Shown here in pieces: positions 17,857-26,714 of a DNA stretch of 64,000 nt. The DNA comes from Planctomycetales bacterium. Its GTDB lineage: Bacteria; Planctomycetota; Planctomycetia; Planctomycetales; Planctomycetaceae. The notes below the pieces were generated by a model that did no database searches, was not told where the DNA came from, and saw only the letters and a program-made list of their open reading frames with translations. Where the stretch lies: contig JAPLOA010000057.1 of NCBI GenBank assembly GCA_026400835.1, positions 1 to 64,000 on the forward strand. Direction: 5' to 3'. The first letter of the stretch is position 1. Every line of letters begins with the position of its first letter. A program made the translations under genes and the position numbers.

Positions 17857-18858
17857 TCATCGGCGATCAAGCGCCAGCAAGCCGGCGATGGTGAGTGCGA
17901 AACCGATGATGCCGATGATGTTCATCTGCTCTCCGAACAGGAAGACAGCTCCCACGGCGCACAGCGCATTCTGCGAGGCATTAATCACGTTTGCCCGGCT
18001 GATGGTCAGAAAACGCATCGCGTGAGTAATCGCGTAGAACCCGATCGCATTGAATGTCCCGGCCGTTGCGATCGTCAGCCATTCTTTGGGAGTAATCGCA
18101 GTAATGGTCGACAAAGGCAGGATGCATAAACTGATCGGACACAGCACCAGAAAACCGGCCGCACTGAACAGAAACAGAGTCGCCTCGACACGCATATGCG
18201 ATCGAACAGCTCGGCGAATGTAGACGCCGGTAACGCCATAACAGATCCCCGAGAACATCGACAACGCGACACCAGCAGGAACGCTCAACGCCGCCCTCGA
18301 AATGGTCTCGGGGGTATCAGAGGCTCTGGATGTCGCTGAGGATGAGAGAAACGCGATCGATGCAATCATCAGCCCGATGCTGATCGCGGTTCGTACCGAG
18401 ACCTGATCTTTCAGAATAATGCGTCCCATAATCGCGCCGCTGCAGATAATCGTCGAGAAGCAGATTGGCACAGAGATCGCGAGGCCGATCGCCCGCAGGG
18501 ACATCTGGAACGCAAAGTTGCCTCCGAGCTGATTGAATAACGCCGCGACTGCGATCGGCCAGACGAGACTCCATTCGGGAAAAGTTGTCAGGCCATTCAG
18601 TCGTCGCCGAGTGAACAGGAAGATCGCGACGGCGAATGTCGGGAAGGCTTTCGTGCCCGCGACCCACATGTCCCAGCCAGTTCCGCCATCGGTCTTGGAG
18701 AGACCTCGTAAAGCAAGGTTGGCCACCGAGTAAGTCACGGCCGCGAACAATCCCAGCAGCATACAGCGCGATTGAATCTGTGCTGCGGCCTCGGCCGAAA
18801 GCTCAACAGGCGCTAAAGGGACCGCGTCAGTCGCAGGTGAGGATTCGGTTCCGGACAT
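17857..18858 (-). CDS. EamA/DMT-family transporter
   Basis: 333 residues from ATG 18858; an ATG at 18906 would add 16. Neither has a clear ribosome-binding site. After a polar N-terminus of about 30 residues there are ten hydrophobic segments, arranged as two repeats of five, as in drug/metabolite transporters. The two EamA-like halves are about residues 34-165 and 190-333. The last repeat has NVINASQNALCAVGAVFLFGE, the typical 'sequence-conserved helix 8-9' region with a Glu at the end. It probably exports or imports a small metabolite across the inner membrane; the substrate is not predictable. It is convergent with the epimerase gene. Confidence 0.85.
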   Translation of the reverse strand: MSGTESSPATDAVPLAPVELSAEAAAQIQSRCMLLGLFAAVTYSVANLALRGLSKTDGGTGWDMWVAGTKAFPTFAVAIFLFTRRRLNGLTTFPEWSLVWPIAVAALFNQLGGNFAFQMSLRAIGLAISVPICFSTIICSGAIMGRIILKDQVSVRTAISIGLMIASIAFLSSSATSRASDTPETISRAALSVPAGVALSMFSGICYGVTGVYIRRAVRSHMRVEATLFLFSAAGFLVLCPISLCILPLSTITAITPKEWLTIATAGTFNAIGFYAITHAMRFLTISRANVINASQNALCAVGAVFLFGEQMNIIGIIGFALTIAGLLALDRR

Positions 18859-19052
18859 GACGATTCTGTGGAAACGCTTGGGAAAAGTGATGATTCGGCC
18901 GTGCATTCAGCGTGTTTCGCCAGCATAAGCCTGGCGAGTGCCAAAAAAGCCGAACCGTGAAGTGGCGGAATCATAGGCCCGAACCGTCTCAGGGCGAGAA
19001 CACCACCTGCTTTTTCAAGTGTTTCTCAAGAGCGACCGGGCCGCACCAAAAT

Positions 19053-19076
19053 CGTTTAAAGGCAAGCCGAAGGCGT
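19053..19076. repeat. Half copy of repeat family R1
   Basis: cgtttaaaggcaagccgaag is a left arm with two substitutions relative to the complete copies. Confidence 0.7.
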
Positions 19077-19126
19077 CGGCAAGCGATAGTAGGTGGTCCG
19101 TCCTCGCGTTTATCTGATCATCACCC

Positions 19127-19323
19127 GAAGCGTCAGTTTTGAAGTTGCGCTGTTCAAGACTGGGGTCGATCCACGGCGCGAAAACTCAGGGGATTATCAT
19201 AACCCGACGCGTGAGCGAGGGATTTTTCCAAACACTGCGTCAAACGCAAAAGATCAATCCCTCGCTGACGCAGCGGGTTGGGATAGTCGCAAACGCGCAA
19301 CTTCAAAAAGCGTCAGCGAGGGA
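19127..19323. repeat. R2 element, copy A (miniature inverted-repeat type)
   Basis: ttttgaagttgcgc at 19137 is repeated inverted as gcgcaacttcaaaa near 19296-19309. Inside are the paired motifs acccgacgcgtgagcgaggg and ctcgctgacgcagcgggttg, facing each other. Translated, the element gives the 'NPTRERG' and 'SLTQRVG' strings that recur in spurious planctomycete ORFs. Close relatives: copy C at 35.05-35.30 kb (nearly identical core), copy B at 20.9 kb, and a decayed copy near 23.25 kb. Confidence 0.85.
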
Positions 19324-19583
19324 CGAAGTCGGTTCTCCGTGAGACTATCGGGGTGACTCGATCGTTTGATTGATCTTCCTCGAAAAAACAGACCATTACA
19401 CTCACACATGCCCCACCGCCAGTAAACAGAACAGCCCCTGTTGTGCTGAAACCGCTCAAACGTGTATCTTCCGCCTCGTCGGCGTGGAACTTCAGCGTCC
19501 TTGCAGAGGAAAAACGCAGGCCAAATTTGACGTGGTTTTTCGATAATCCGCGTCGGTCGTGAACTCCAGGGATTCGAAACGCC

Positions 19584-20837
19584 GTGACAGAAATCGCTCA
19601 GCAAAGACTCGGACTGTTTGAAGCCTACGGCGTTGAACTGGAATACATGATCGTGTCGAAGGACAGTCTGGATGTCCTGCCAGCCTGCGACCGGTTGATC
19701 GAAGCCGAATGCGGAAAGATCGAATCAGAAATTGAACGAGGTCGCATCGCCTGGTCCAATGAACTCGTGTTGCACGTGGTTGAACTCAAGACGTCCGCCC
19801 CAACTCCATCGCTGACGGGTCTGTTCAATGAATTCCAAAGCCAGATTCGGCAGATCAATAAGCGACTGCAATCGCTGAACGGAATGCTGATGCCCTCGGC
19901 GATGCATCCGTGGATGGATCCGTTTCGAGAAATGCGGTTGTGGCCGCACGACTACAGCGCGGTGTATGAAGCGTTCAATCGCATCTTTGATTGTCGAGGC
20001 CACGGCTGGGCTAACCTGCAGAGCGTCCATCTGAATCTGCCGTTCGCGAATGATGCCGAGTTCGGTCGACTGCATGCGGCCGTGCGTTTGATTCTCCCGT
20101 TGCTGCCTGCGATTGCTGCGGCCTCGCCAGTTGTTGAAGGTCGTCTGACTGGTCGCATGGACAATCGCCTGAACGTTTATCGCACCAATTCGAAACGCAT
20201 TCCCATGGTTGCTGGCAAAGTCATTCCGGAGCGTGCCTTCAGCGAAGCAGAATATCATCGGCAGATTTTTGATCCGTTGTTTCGCGAGATCGCGCCGCAT
20301 GATCCTGAGGGTGTGTTGCAGGATGAATTTCTGAATGCACGTGGAGCGATTGCTCGATTCGGTCGTGGATCGATTGAGATTCGAGTCATCGATATTCAGG
20401 AGTGCCCGGCGGCCGACCTTGCCGTACTGCAGGTGACCGCCGCCGTGCTGCAGGCATTGACGGATGAAAAATGGAGTTCTTTGGAGGATCAACAGGCTGT
20501 CGAGATTGAGCCGTTGCATGCTGTGCTGCTGGACTCGATTGAGAAAGCGGAGCTCACCACGATCAACAGTCCGGAACTTCTGCGACTGTTTGGCTATACG
20601 CGAGCAAGTTCCTGCAGTCTGCAGGAATTGTGGCGTCATTTGTATCAGCAGACGAGTCCAAAGATGGATGCGGAAACTCAGCGCGCCTTCGAGAATATTC
20701 TCGATCACGGCCCACTGGCTCGTCGGATTCAGCAGCGCCTGTCTCGTGATCCTTCGATGCTTCAGATCACCGAAGTCGCCTGCCAGCTCTGCGATTGTCT
20801 TGCGACAGGGCATCAGTTTGGGATCAAGCGGCGGTAA
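19584..20837 (+). CDS. Glutamate-cysteine ligase-like (GCS2 family) protein
   Basis: 417 residues with GTG start and AGGGA upstream. The first strand (LFEAYGVELEYMIV) holds the conserved E-x-E-x-x of the GCS2 ATP-grasp-like fold; other landmarks are NELVLHVVELKTSAP near 53-67, MPSAMHPWMDP, and the HLNLPF and SIEIRVIDIQECPAADLAV segments with metal-binding His/Glu/Arg. The family ligates glutamate to cysteine or other amines (YbdK-type carboxylate-amine ligases). Whether this one makes gamma-glutamylcysteine or another amide is not decidable here. No glutathione synthetase gene is adjacent. The next gene is 390 bp away behind a repeat. Confidence 0.82.
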   Translation: MTEIAQQRLGLFEAYGVELEYMIVSKDSLDVLPACDRLIEAECGKIESEIERGRIAWSNELVLHVVELKTSAPTPSLTGLFNEFQSQIRQINKRLQSLNGMLMPSAMHPWMDPFREMRLWPHDYSAVYEAFNRIFDCRGHGWANLQSVHLNLPFANDAEFGRLHAAVRLILPLLPAIAAASPVVEGRLTGRMDNRLNVYRTNSKRIPMVAGKVIPERAFSEAEYHRQIFDPLFREIAPHDPEGVLQDEFLNARGAIARFGRGSIEIRVIDIQECPAADLAVLQVTAAVLQALTDEKWSSLEDQQAVEIEPLHAVLLDSIEKAELTTINSPELLRLFGYTRASSCSLQELWRHLYQQTSPKMDAETQRAFENILDHGPLARRIQQRLSRDPSMLQITEVACQLCDCLATGHQFGIKRR

Positions 20838-21225
20838 GCACAGTCGAGAGACAAGTTCCGTTGATCCTGACCCGAACTTCTGTTTTTAAGCTGCGAGTTT
20901 GTGACTGTCCCAACACGCTGCGTCAGCGAGGGATTGTGCTTTTGCGATTTACGCAGTGTCTGGGAAAATCTCTCGCTGACGCGTGGGGTTACGATGAATC
21001 CCTTTTTTCTCGCACCGTTGATCTCCGGAAGCTGTGGGCCGCTCACAACAACCCCGCTTCGTGGCCGCGACGACGCCGTAGCCTGCCGAGCACGCGCCCC
21101 GGATTCCTGAAGAACGCCCTGATCCGCTCATACGCCTTGTGCGTTTGTGTTCCTTCAGAAGGTTCTCATTCGCACACTTGCCGTGTAGCATGACCGTGTC
21201 CCCGTTTTCCTCAGGAGTTGATTTG
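20838..21225. other. Intergenic region with R2 copy B
   Basis: 388 bp without a gene. The R2 copy fills about 20887-20997; the rest is the leader of the TPM-domain gene. Confidence 0.55.
20887..20997. repeat. R2 element, copy B (diverged, inverted orientation)
   Basis: On the minus strand it reads the same order as copies A and C: cacgcgtcagcgagagattt, then actgcg, then caatccctcgctgacgcagc. Identity to A over this core is roughly 80 percent by eye. It lies just after the GCS2-type gene. Confidence 0.75.
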
Positions 21226-22104
21226 ATGCTGCGACGTCTGGCCTTACTGCTTTCGATGCTGTTTGCGACCACGATTTCAGAGGCCGCGGAGATTTCTCTG
21301 GATCGCCCCGGAGATCGGGAGTTCGTTCGTGACAATGCGGACATGCTGACCGAGCCGGACAAAGCTGAGATTGTTGCGATCTGCGATAAATTGCTCACCG
21401 ATAAAGCAACGCCGATTATTGTGATCACGATTGATCGAATGAGTAATCATGGCGGCAACGGCATGCGGATTGAGACGTTTGCGAGGCTGCTGTTCGATCA
21501 GTGGGAGATTGGTCAGGCAGAACTCAATGGCCAGTTGTGGAATACCGGAATCCTGGTGCTCGTCAGCAAAGGCGACCGGAAAGCTCGCATTGAACTCGGC
21601 GCCGGTTGGCATCGCGACAAGGATCAGTTGTGCAAGAGCATCATGGATGATCAGATCATTCCTCAGTTCAAACAGCAGAACTTCTCCGGCGGCATCAAAG
21701 CCGGTGTCGTTGCCCTGGCCGCCATGGCTCGTGAGTTGCCGATGCCGGGTGTCGCCACTGCGGCTGGCGGCAGTCTTCCCGGTTCGACCAATCAGGTGGA
21801 CTATTTTCAGGGGCAGGGACAGCATAGGCCGCAGACTCCCGCATGGTTTCCGATCGCCGTGGTAATGCTGGCAGGAGTGGGAATCTTTACTGCTGTCTCG
21901 CTGTATCGCAGTGGAGCCAGCGGGCTCGCCTGGGCGATGTGGGCTGCGATCTTTGCGATCCTCGGAGCAATTCTCTACGCGATGGCCACCAGCAACAGGC
22001 ATCGTGGCGGCGGTTTTGGTGGCGGAAGCAGTGGAGGAGGATTCTCTGGCGGATCGTTTGGAGGCGGCTTTTCCGGCGGTGGTGGTTCGAGCGGTTCCTG
22101 GTGA
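21226..22104 (+). CDS. TPM domain-containing secreted/membrane protein with Gly/Ser-rich tail
   Basis: 292 residues from ATG 21226, chosen for the AGGAG eight bases upstream. A signal peptide covers about residues 1-22. The TPM (TLP18.3/Psb32/MOLO-1) domain spans about 30-170: VRDNADMLTEPDKAEIVAICDKL, then PIIVITIDR and GILVLVSKGDRKARIELGAGW. Two membrane helices follow (about 208-226 and 230-252). The C-terminus is a GGG(F/S)xGG-rich tail as in YgcG-like proteins. The TPM domain probably faces the periplasm. The next gene is a second TPM protein 59 bp downstream, so they likely form a pair. No LemA gene, the usual partner, is adjacent. Confidence 0.9.
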   Translation: MLRRLALLLSMLFATTISEAAEISLDRPGDREFVRDNADMLTEPDKAEIVAICDKLLTDKATPIIVITIDRMSNHGGNGMRIETFARLLFDQWEIGQAELNGQLWNTGILVLVSKGDRKARIELGAGWHRDKDQLCKSIMDDQIIPQFKQQNFSGGIKAGVVALAAMARELPMPGVATAAGGSLPGSTNQVDYFQGQGQHRPQTPAWFPIAVVMLAGVGIFTAVSLYRSGASGLAWAMWAAIFAILGAILYAMATSNRHRGGGFGGGSSGGGFSGGSFGGGFSGGGGSSGSW

Positions 22105-22163
22105 TTGGGGGCATCCCCGGATTCCATCTCAGAACACTCCCTTGATGTGAAAGAAGATTTCCC

Positions 22164-22847
22164 ATGTTGTCTGCCGCAAGTTGCTTTTCCGATGCTGATC
22201 GTAAACGAATCAATGAATGTGTTGGTGCAGCCGAGTTGAAAACATCGGCAGAGATCGTGCCCGTGGTGGCGACGTCATCCGGACGCTATGACCGCGCGGA
22301 AGATCTCGCCGGGCTGTTGCTGGGGATCGTGTTGATGATCCTGACCGCCATTCTTTGGCCGGCACCGCGGATCTCTATGGAATCCGGCAGTTGGGATAAA
22401 GATCCTTCCCTGATTCAGGCTGGTAAGCTCATTGCAGCCATGGTCGTCGGATTCATGCTGGGCGTCGCGGCCGGCTCGCGAATTTCCGGGGTGCGTCGAC
22501 TCTTCACGCCATCAGGTCAAATGCGTGAAGAGGTCCAACAGTCTGCCCAGGCGATCTTCTTCGACAAGCGAGTTCATCACACGGCATCGGGCAGCGGGTT
22601 GATGATCTATGTTTCGCTCTTTGAACATGTCGCCGTGATTCTCGCCGATCAACAGGTTTTGACCGCCCTTGGTCAGGCCACGCTGGATGAGCTTTGTCGT
22701 TCACTGACGATGCAGCTAAAGCAGGGATCTCCCACAGAGGCGATCTTTAAAACGATCGAAGCAGCCTCCGACAAGCTCTCCACCGCATTGCCTCGCCAAG
22801 CTTCCGACATCAACGAACTCCCAGATTCGCTCATCACAATCGACTGA
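22164..22847 (+). CDS. TPM domain-containing membrane protein
   Basis: 227 residues without signal peptide. Residues 5-40 start a TPM-like fold (FSDADRKRINECVGAAELKTSAEIVPVV); two hydrophobic segments follow (about 50-66 and 90-106); then a second half (FFDKRVHHTASGSGLMIYVSLFEHVAVILAD) that completes the TPM-type fold. The split of the domain by the membrane segments matches the other TPM subtype found beside YgcG-like proteins. It is probably cotranscribed with the preceding gene. Role unknown; such pairs are linked to envelope maintenance only by association. Confidence 0.85.
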   Translation: MLSAASCFSDADRKRINECVGAAELKTSAEIVPVVATSSGRYDRAEDLAGLLLGIVLMILTAILWPAPRISMESGSWDKDPSLIQAGKLIAAMVVGFMLGVAAGSRISGVRRLFTPSGQMREEVQQSAQAIFFDKRVHHTASGSGLMIYVSLFEHVAVILADQQVLTALGQATLDELCRSLTMQLKQGSPTEAIFKTIEAASDKLSTALPRQASDINELPDSLITID

Positions 22848-23507
22848 GCAACAAACCAATTCGTCGCACGGCCCTTTCGCTTCCACTTCAGCAAAATGGC
22901 GAGCGGTGCGGCGTGAGCCCACCGAGAACCTGTCTTCATTGCTGAAACGCAGGGACTGTCTTCGTCGCTGTATCGCAAAGTGTACTGAAGAGCCTCTCAT
23001 TCTCGCTGTTCGCAGACATTTATCCGCCAAGCCGCACTCGGTGGGCTCACACCCAACCGCTCGCCGGAACTGTCATCATCATTTTGACATCCTCTCACTT
23101 TGCCATGGGCTGAATTTACGTTCTCCGGGGAGTTTGCATGCACAGTAAGGCAATCTCTCAGGATCTGGCAGGGATGAGGCAATCCGGCTCCGAGGGCCGA
23201 GGAGTGGCGACCGATAAACTGCCATTTCAGAAGCGTCGCGAAGACGGATTTACCCGCGTAAGCCACGGCATTTTCTCAAAAACACTGCATTTTCGGGCAA
23301 CAGATCTCCCTTCGGTGGTTAGTTGATTCGGAAATGGGCAGCATTGAATTTCGAGGCTCATGTCGATAGACTTCGCATGTGAATTGGGGAAATGGTTTCC
23401 CTGATCAAAATTTCTTGTCTCCCATTTTCTGGCGTTTCAGGGCATCGTTTGCAGGAATCTGCTGGGGTGTTCCCGCTGGTTGGGCTGTTGAAAATCAAGT
23501 ATTTATT
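22848..23507. other. Intergenic region upstream of rpsO
   Basis: 660 bp without a convincing gene. A decayed R2-like copy is at about 23249-23292. A hairpin ggggaaatggtttccc at 23385-23400 lies in the rpsO leader. Confidence 0.5.
23249..23292. repeat. Decayed R2-like repeat (copy D)
   Basis: acccgcgtaagccacggcat followed by ttctcaaaaacactgc aligns to the R2 segment acccgacgcgtgagcgaggg + atttttccaaacactgc with several changes. Only this part of the element is recognisable. Confidence 0.45.
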
Positions 23508-23777
23508 ATGCCGATTGCTCAGGATCACAAAGCCAAGGTTATTGCGGAATTTGGTTCAAAGCCTGGTGATACAGGGTCTCCGGAAGTTCAGATTGCAGTT
23601 CTCACTGCAGACATTCAGGCGATTACTGAACATTTGCAGACTCACCCAAAGGATTATGCCGGACGCCGTGGATTGCTGGCTAAGGTTAGCCGTCGACGAC
23701 AGCTGCTGGATTATCTCAGGAGTTACAGTGTGGAAAAGTATCTCGTAATCATTGGCAAGCTGGGAATTCGAAAGTAG
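23508..23777 (+). CDS. rpsO: 30S ribosomal protein S15
   Basis: 89 residues, the universal S15 length. Recognisable by GDTGSPEVQIAVLTADIQAITEHLQTH near 22-47 and the C-terminal AKVSRRRQLLDYLRSYSVEKYLVIIGKLGIRK. It binds 16S rRNA in the platform of the small subunit. The ATG at 23508 gives the standard N-terminus, but no Shine-Dalgarno sequence lies in the 25 bases before it. A strong terminator follows, then pnp, the classical rpsO-pnp order. Confidence 0.97.
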   Translation: MPIAQDHKAKVIAEFGSKPGDTGSPEVQIAVLTADIQAITEHLQTHPKDYAGRRGLLAKVSRRRQLLDYLRSYSVEKYLVIIGKLGIRK

Positions 23778-24322
23778 TAATTTTAAGCGTCGCCGCGGTT
23801 CTCCTCGGCGACGCTTTTGTTTTGTGGTGCTGAAATGTTGAATGGTTGTTGTCGTAGTGTGCTGGGGCAAGGCTCGTTTGAAGTCGTGTCAGGTTGTTGG
23901 TGTCGTAATTGTCTTGTCGTTTGACGGTTTCGTTTTAAAGAAGAGTGTTGACTGCTGCCGCAGGTTCGTAGCGGATTGCCGCATCCTGTGGTGACTTTGA
24001 GTTGTCGGAAGTTGAAGGCCTGTTGTCTGACGTGAGTGATTTGGTGGTCTTGGAGCAGTGTGTCGGATGATCGCAACGCGATCTTGTCACTGTCGGCCCC
24101 TCACAAGAGACCGATTTGGTCTGCAGCGAATTGGACTGGAGATCCAGACGTCCTGATGCATGGCATCAAACAGGGCGGCCGTTGGTTGCGGTTTCTGGAC
24201 AGATCTAAGTTGTTGCGTGCTTTTCTGATGTCGTGAAGTTGCTGCTTGTGCGTTGAATCTGACTTTCGATCCTGCCTGAGATGCAGTCCGTTTTACCGGC
24301 TGGTCCGGGTAAGGGATGTATT
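23778..24322. other. rpsO-pnp intergenic region, G+T-rich on plus strand
   Basis: 545 bp. After the terminator, about 23824-24050 shows strong strand asymmetry (G and T dominate on the plus strand). No gene seen. Longer than the rpsO-pnp spacer in most bacteria; pnp probably has its own promoter here. Confidence 0.5.
23785..23823 (+). terminator. Rho-independent terminator after rpsO
   Basis: aagcgtcgccg pairs with cggcgacgctt across a short loop and is followed by ttgttttg. It is placed 8 bp after the rpsO stop, so part of transcription probably ends before pnp. Confidence 0.88.
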
Positions 24323-26446
24323 GTGAAGAAAGTCACTGTTGAAGTTGAATTTGCTGGACGAAAGTTTTCTCTCACCACCGGCGAACTGGCCAAGCAAGCC
24401 AGCGGGGCCGTAATGATTCAGTATGGAGAGACCAGCGTCTTCGTCGCTACTCAGTCAGGTCCATCTCGTCCTGGCACCGATTTTTTCCCGCTCACCGTTG
24501 ATTACCGTGAACGCCTGGCCGCAGCTGGTCGCTTTGCCGGTGGTTATCTGAAACGCGAAGGTCGTCCAACGACTCGCGAAGTTCTGACCAGTCGCCTGAC
24601 GGACCGTCCGATTCGTCCCCTGTTTCCTAAAGGGTTCCATGACGAAGTCCAGATCATGGGCAACGTCATGTCCTGTGACGGCGAAAACGATCCGGACGTA
24701 CTCAATATCACCGCCGGAAGCGCGGCATTGATGATTTCTGGTTTGCCATTCAAAGGCCCGATCGCTGCAGTCCGAGTTGGCATGTTGGATGATCAGTTGA
24801 TTCTGATGCCAACAGTTGAACAGATGAAGACCAGCAAGCTCGACCTGATCGTGGCTGGTTCGCAGAGTGCTGTTCTGATGATCGAAGGCTTCGGTCAGCA
24901 GATTCCTGAAAAGGAAATGGGCGACGCGATCATGTTTGCTCATAAGCACATTCAGACTCTCTGTGCTCTGCAGTTGGATCTTGCGAAGCAGGCGGGCGTC
25001 GCTCCGGCTGTTATTCCAGAGCCTCCGGTTAATCCGTTCTACGCTCCATTGAAGGCTGAAGCCTACAATAAACTGCAGGACGCCAAGACTCAGAAACTGA
25101 AGCAGGATCGAGCTGAAAAGGTTCGCGAACTGAAGAAGTCTTTGGTCGAAAAGTATTTTCCAGCAGGCGTCGAAACAACTTCTGAGGGCCTTACGAAAGC
25201 TCAGTTCTCCGAAGCGTTCCATGATCTTGAAGAACGAGTTGTCCGGGATCAGATTCTGGCCGGTCGTCGTATCGACGGTCGTGCTCCGTCTGATCTGCGA
25301 GCTGTCTCGTCTCGCGTTGGTCTTCTGCCACGAGTTCACGGTTCGGCGTTGTTCACTCGCGGGGAAACTCAGTCTCTGGCAACGGCCACGCTGGGCACAA
25401 CTCGCGATCAGCAAAAGTTCGACGGGCTCTTCGGTGAAGATGCTCAGCGCTTTATGCTGCACTATTACTTCCCTCCGTTCTCGGTGGGTGAGTGCAAGCC
25501 GATTCGCGGGCCAGGGCGTCGCGAAATTGGTCACGGATGTCTGGCTGAGCGATCCGTTCTGCCTGTGATTCCACCACCAGAGAAGTTCCCATACACCATC
25601 CGTATCATCTCCGACATTCTGGAATCCAACGGCAGCAGCTCCATGGCGTCTGTCTGCAGCGCGACTTTGTCGCTGATGGATGCTGGCGTGCCGATCATAC
25701 AGCCGGTCGCCGGGATCAGCATTGGTCTGGTTGATGAAGGCACGAAGTACACTTTGCTCACCGACATCATGGGTGACGAAGACCACTTCGGCGATATGGA
25801 CTTCAAGGTTGCCGGAACGGGTCGCGGTGTGACCGGCATTCAGCTTGACCTGAAAACCGAAGGGATCAGCGAAGAAATCATTCGCGCCACTTTGGAGCAG
25901 GCCCTGAAGGCTCGCAAAGAACTGCTCCGTGAGATGCTGACGACGATTCGTCGTCCTCGCACGGACGTTTCAACGCATGCTCCAAAGCTGGTTCAGACGT
26001 CGATCAATCCCGAGAAGATTGGTCTGTTGATTGGCCCGGGCGGAAAGACAATTCGTGCGATTCAGGAAGAGTCCGGAGCGATGATCGATATCGCCGAAGA
26101 CGGAACCGTCACAATTTCTGCCGCCAATGCTCAGTCTGCCGATGCGGCTCTGGCACGCGTAGAAGCTCTTTGCGAAGAGATTCAGCCGGGCCGAATTTAC
26201 ATGGGTAAAGTGACTTCTATCAAGGACTTCGGTGCTTTCATTGAAATCGCCCCTGGTAAAGACGGTCTCTGCCACATCAGTGAACTGTCTGACGGTTTCG
26301 TAAAGAACGTGACCGACGTCTGCAAGATTGGTGATACCTTCGAAGTGAAGGTCATTGCTGTGGACGATCAGAACCGCGTGAAGCTGTCTCGCAAAGCGGT
26401 CCTGACCGCAACGAGGAAAGACGAACCAGCAGACGACGAAGAATAG
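24323..26446 (+). CDS. pnp: Polyribonucleotide nucleotidyltransferase (PNPase)
   Basis: 707 residues from the GTG at 24323, which has AAGGGA six bases upstream and gives the normal N-terminus (KKVTVEVEFAGRKFSLTTG); an ATG at 24281 would add 14 residues. The domain order is standard: first RNase PH core (1-140), alpha-helical region with the charged KLQDAKTQKLKQDRAEKVRELKK segment, second RNase PH core (about 310-545, RRIDGR, FPPFSVGE, GRREIGHG, LESNGSSSMASVCSATLSLMDAG), KH domain (IGLLIGPGGKTIRAIQEESG), and S1 domain (GRIYMGKVTSIKDFGAFIEI). It degrades RNA 3' to 5' using phosphate. A terminator follows about 30 bp after the stop. Confidence 0.97.
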   Translation: MKKVTVEVEFAGRKFSLTTGELAKQASGAVMIQYGETSVFVATQSGPSRPGTDFFPLTVDYRERLAAAGRFAGGYLKREGRPTTREVLTSRLTDRPIRPLFPKGFHDEVQIMGNVMSCDGENDPDVLNITAGSAALMISGLPFKGPIAAVRVGMLDDQLILMPTVEQMKTSKLDLIVAGSQSAVLMIEGFGQQIPEKEMGDAIMFAHKHIQTLCALQLDLAKQAGVAPAVIPEPPVNPFYAPLKAEAYNKLQDAKTQKLKQDRAEKVRELKKSLVEKYFPAGVETTSEGLTKAQFSEAFHDLEERVVRDQILAGRRIDGRAPSDLRAVSSRVGLLPRVHGSALFTRGETQSLATATLGTTRDQQKFDGLFGEDAQRFMLHYYFPPFSVGECKPIRGPGRREIGHGCLAERSVLPVIPPPEKFPYTIRIISDILESNGSSSMASVCSATLSLMDAGVPIIQPVAGISIGLVDEGTKYTLLTDIMGDEDHFGDMDFKVAGTGRGVTGIQLDLKTEGISEEIIRATLEQALKARKELLREMLTTIRRPRTDVSTHAPKLVQTSINPEKIGLLIGPGGKTIRAIQEESGAMIDIAEDGTVTISAANAQSADAALARVEALCEEIQPGRIYMGKVTSIKDFGAFIEIAPGKDGLCHISELSDGFVKNVTDVCKIGDTFEVKVIAVDDQNRVKLSRKAVLTATRKDEPADDEE

Positions 26447-26476
26447 GTCTGCATCTGGTCAGAAGTGCAAACTCAC

Positions 26477-26506
26477 AGAAGCCCGGCCCGCAAAGGCCGG
26501 GCTTCT
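26477..26506 (+). terminator. Rho-independent terminator after pnp
   Basis: agaagcccggcc pairs with ggccgggcttct across cgcaaa, followed by taat. The stem is 12 bp and GC-rich; the T tract is short. Confidence 0.75.
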
Positions 26507-26516
26507 TAATCTGCGG

Positions 26517-26672
26517 GTCCTGACTGCCGGGCCGAAGCATTTTGCAGGTCCTGCCGGGCAGGACTTCGCGGCCAGGATGGCCCGCAGGCCGGCCTCATCG
26601 GCCACCTTGATCAGTTGTAAGTCGCACAGGTTCGCCTTGCGGAGAAAGTCCTTTCCGGCAGAAAGGACCTCC
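26517..26672. repeat. Cluster of hairpins, repeat family R5
   Basis: Several short inverted repeats follow the pnp terminator: gtcctgccgggcaggact, ggccggcctcatcggcc, and gtcctttccggcagaaaggac. The segment cctgccgggcaggacttcgc reappears in diverged form near 61.69 kb (cctgcttgccgagcaggact). No gene. Confidence 0.6.
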
Positions 26673-26714
26673 CGTGAACATACATCGTGAAGACAATCGT
26701 ACAGGATCGTCCTG

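Larger units (their letters stand above)
18859..19583. other. Repeat-rich intergenic region
   Basis: 725 bp between divergent genes. It holds an R1 half copy (19053-19076) and a complete R2 element (19127-19323). The remainder, about 19324-19583, must contain the promoter of the GCS2-type ligase but shows no gene. Confidence 0.6.

Noticed and set aside
19725-20813. 362-residue minus-strand frame inside the GCS2-type gene
   Set aside because: Fully antisense to a gene with family motifs; no features of its own.
23138-23326. Possible small gene upstream of rpsO
   Set aside because: Overlaps the decayed R2 repeat, which explains its open frame.
24455-25786. 443-residue open frame on the minus strand inside pnp
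   Set aside because: Lies wholly opposite the well-matched PNPase gene and has no domain features; a codon-bias shadow.
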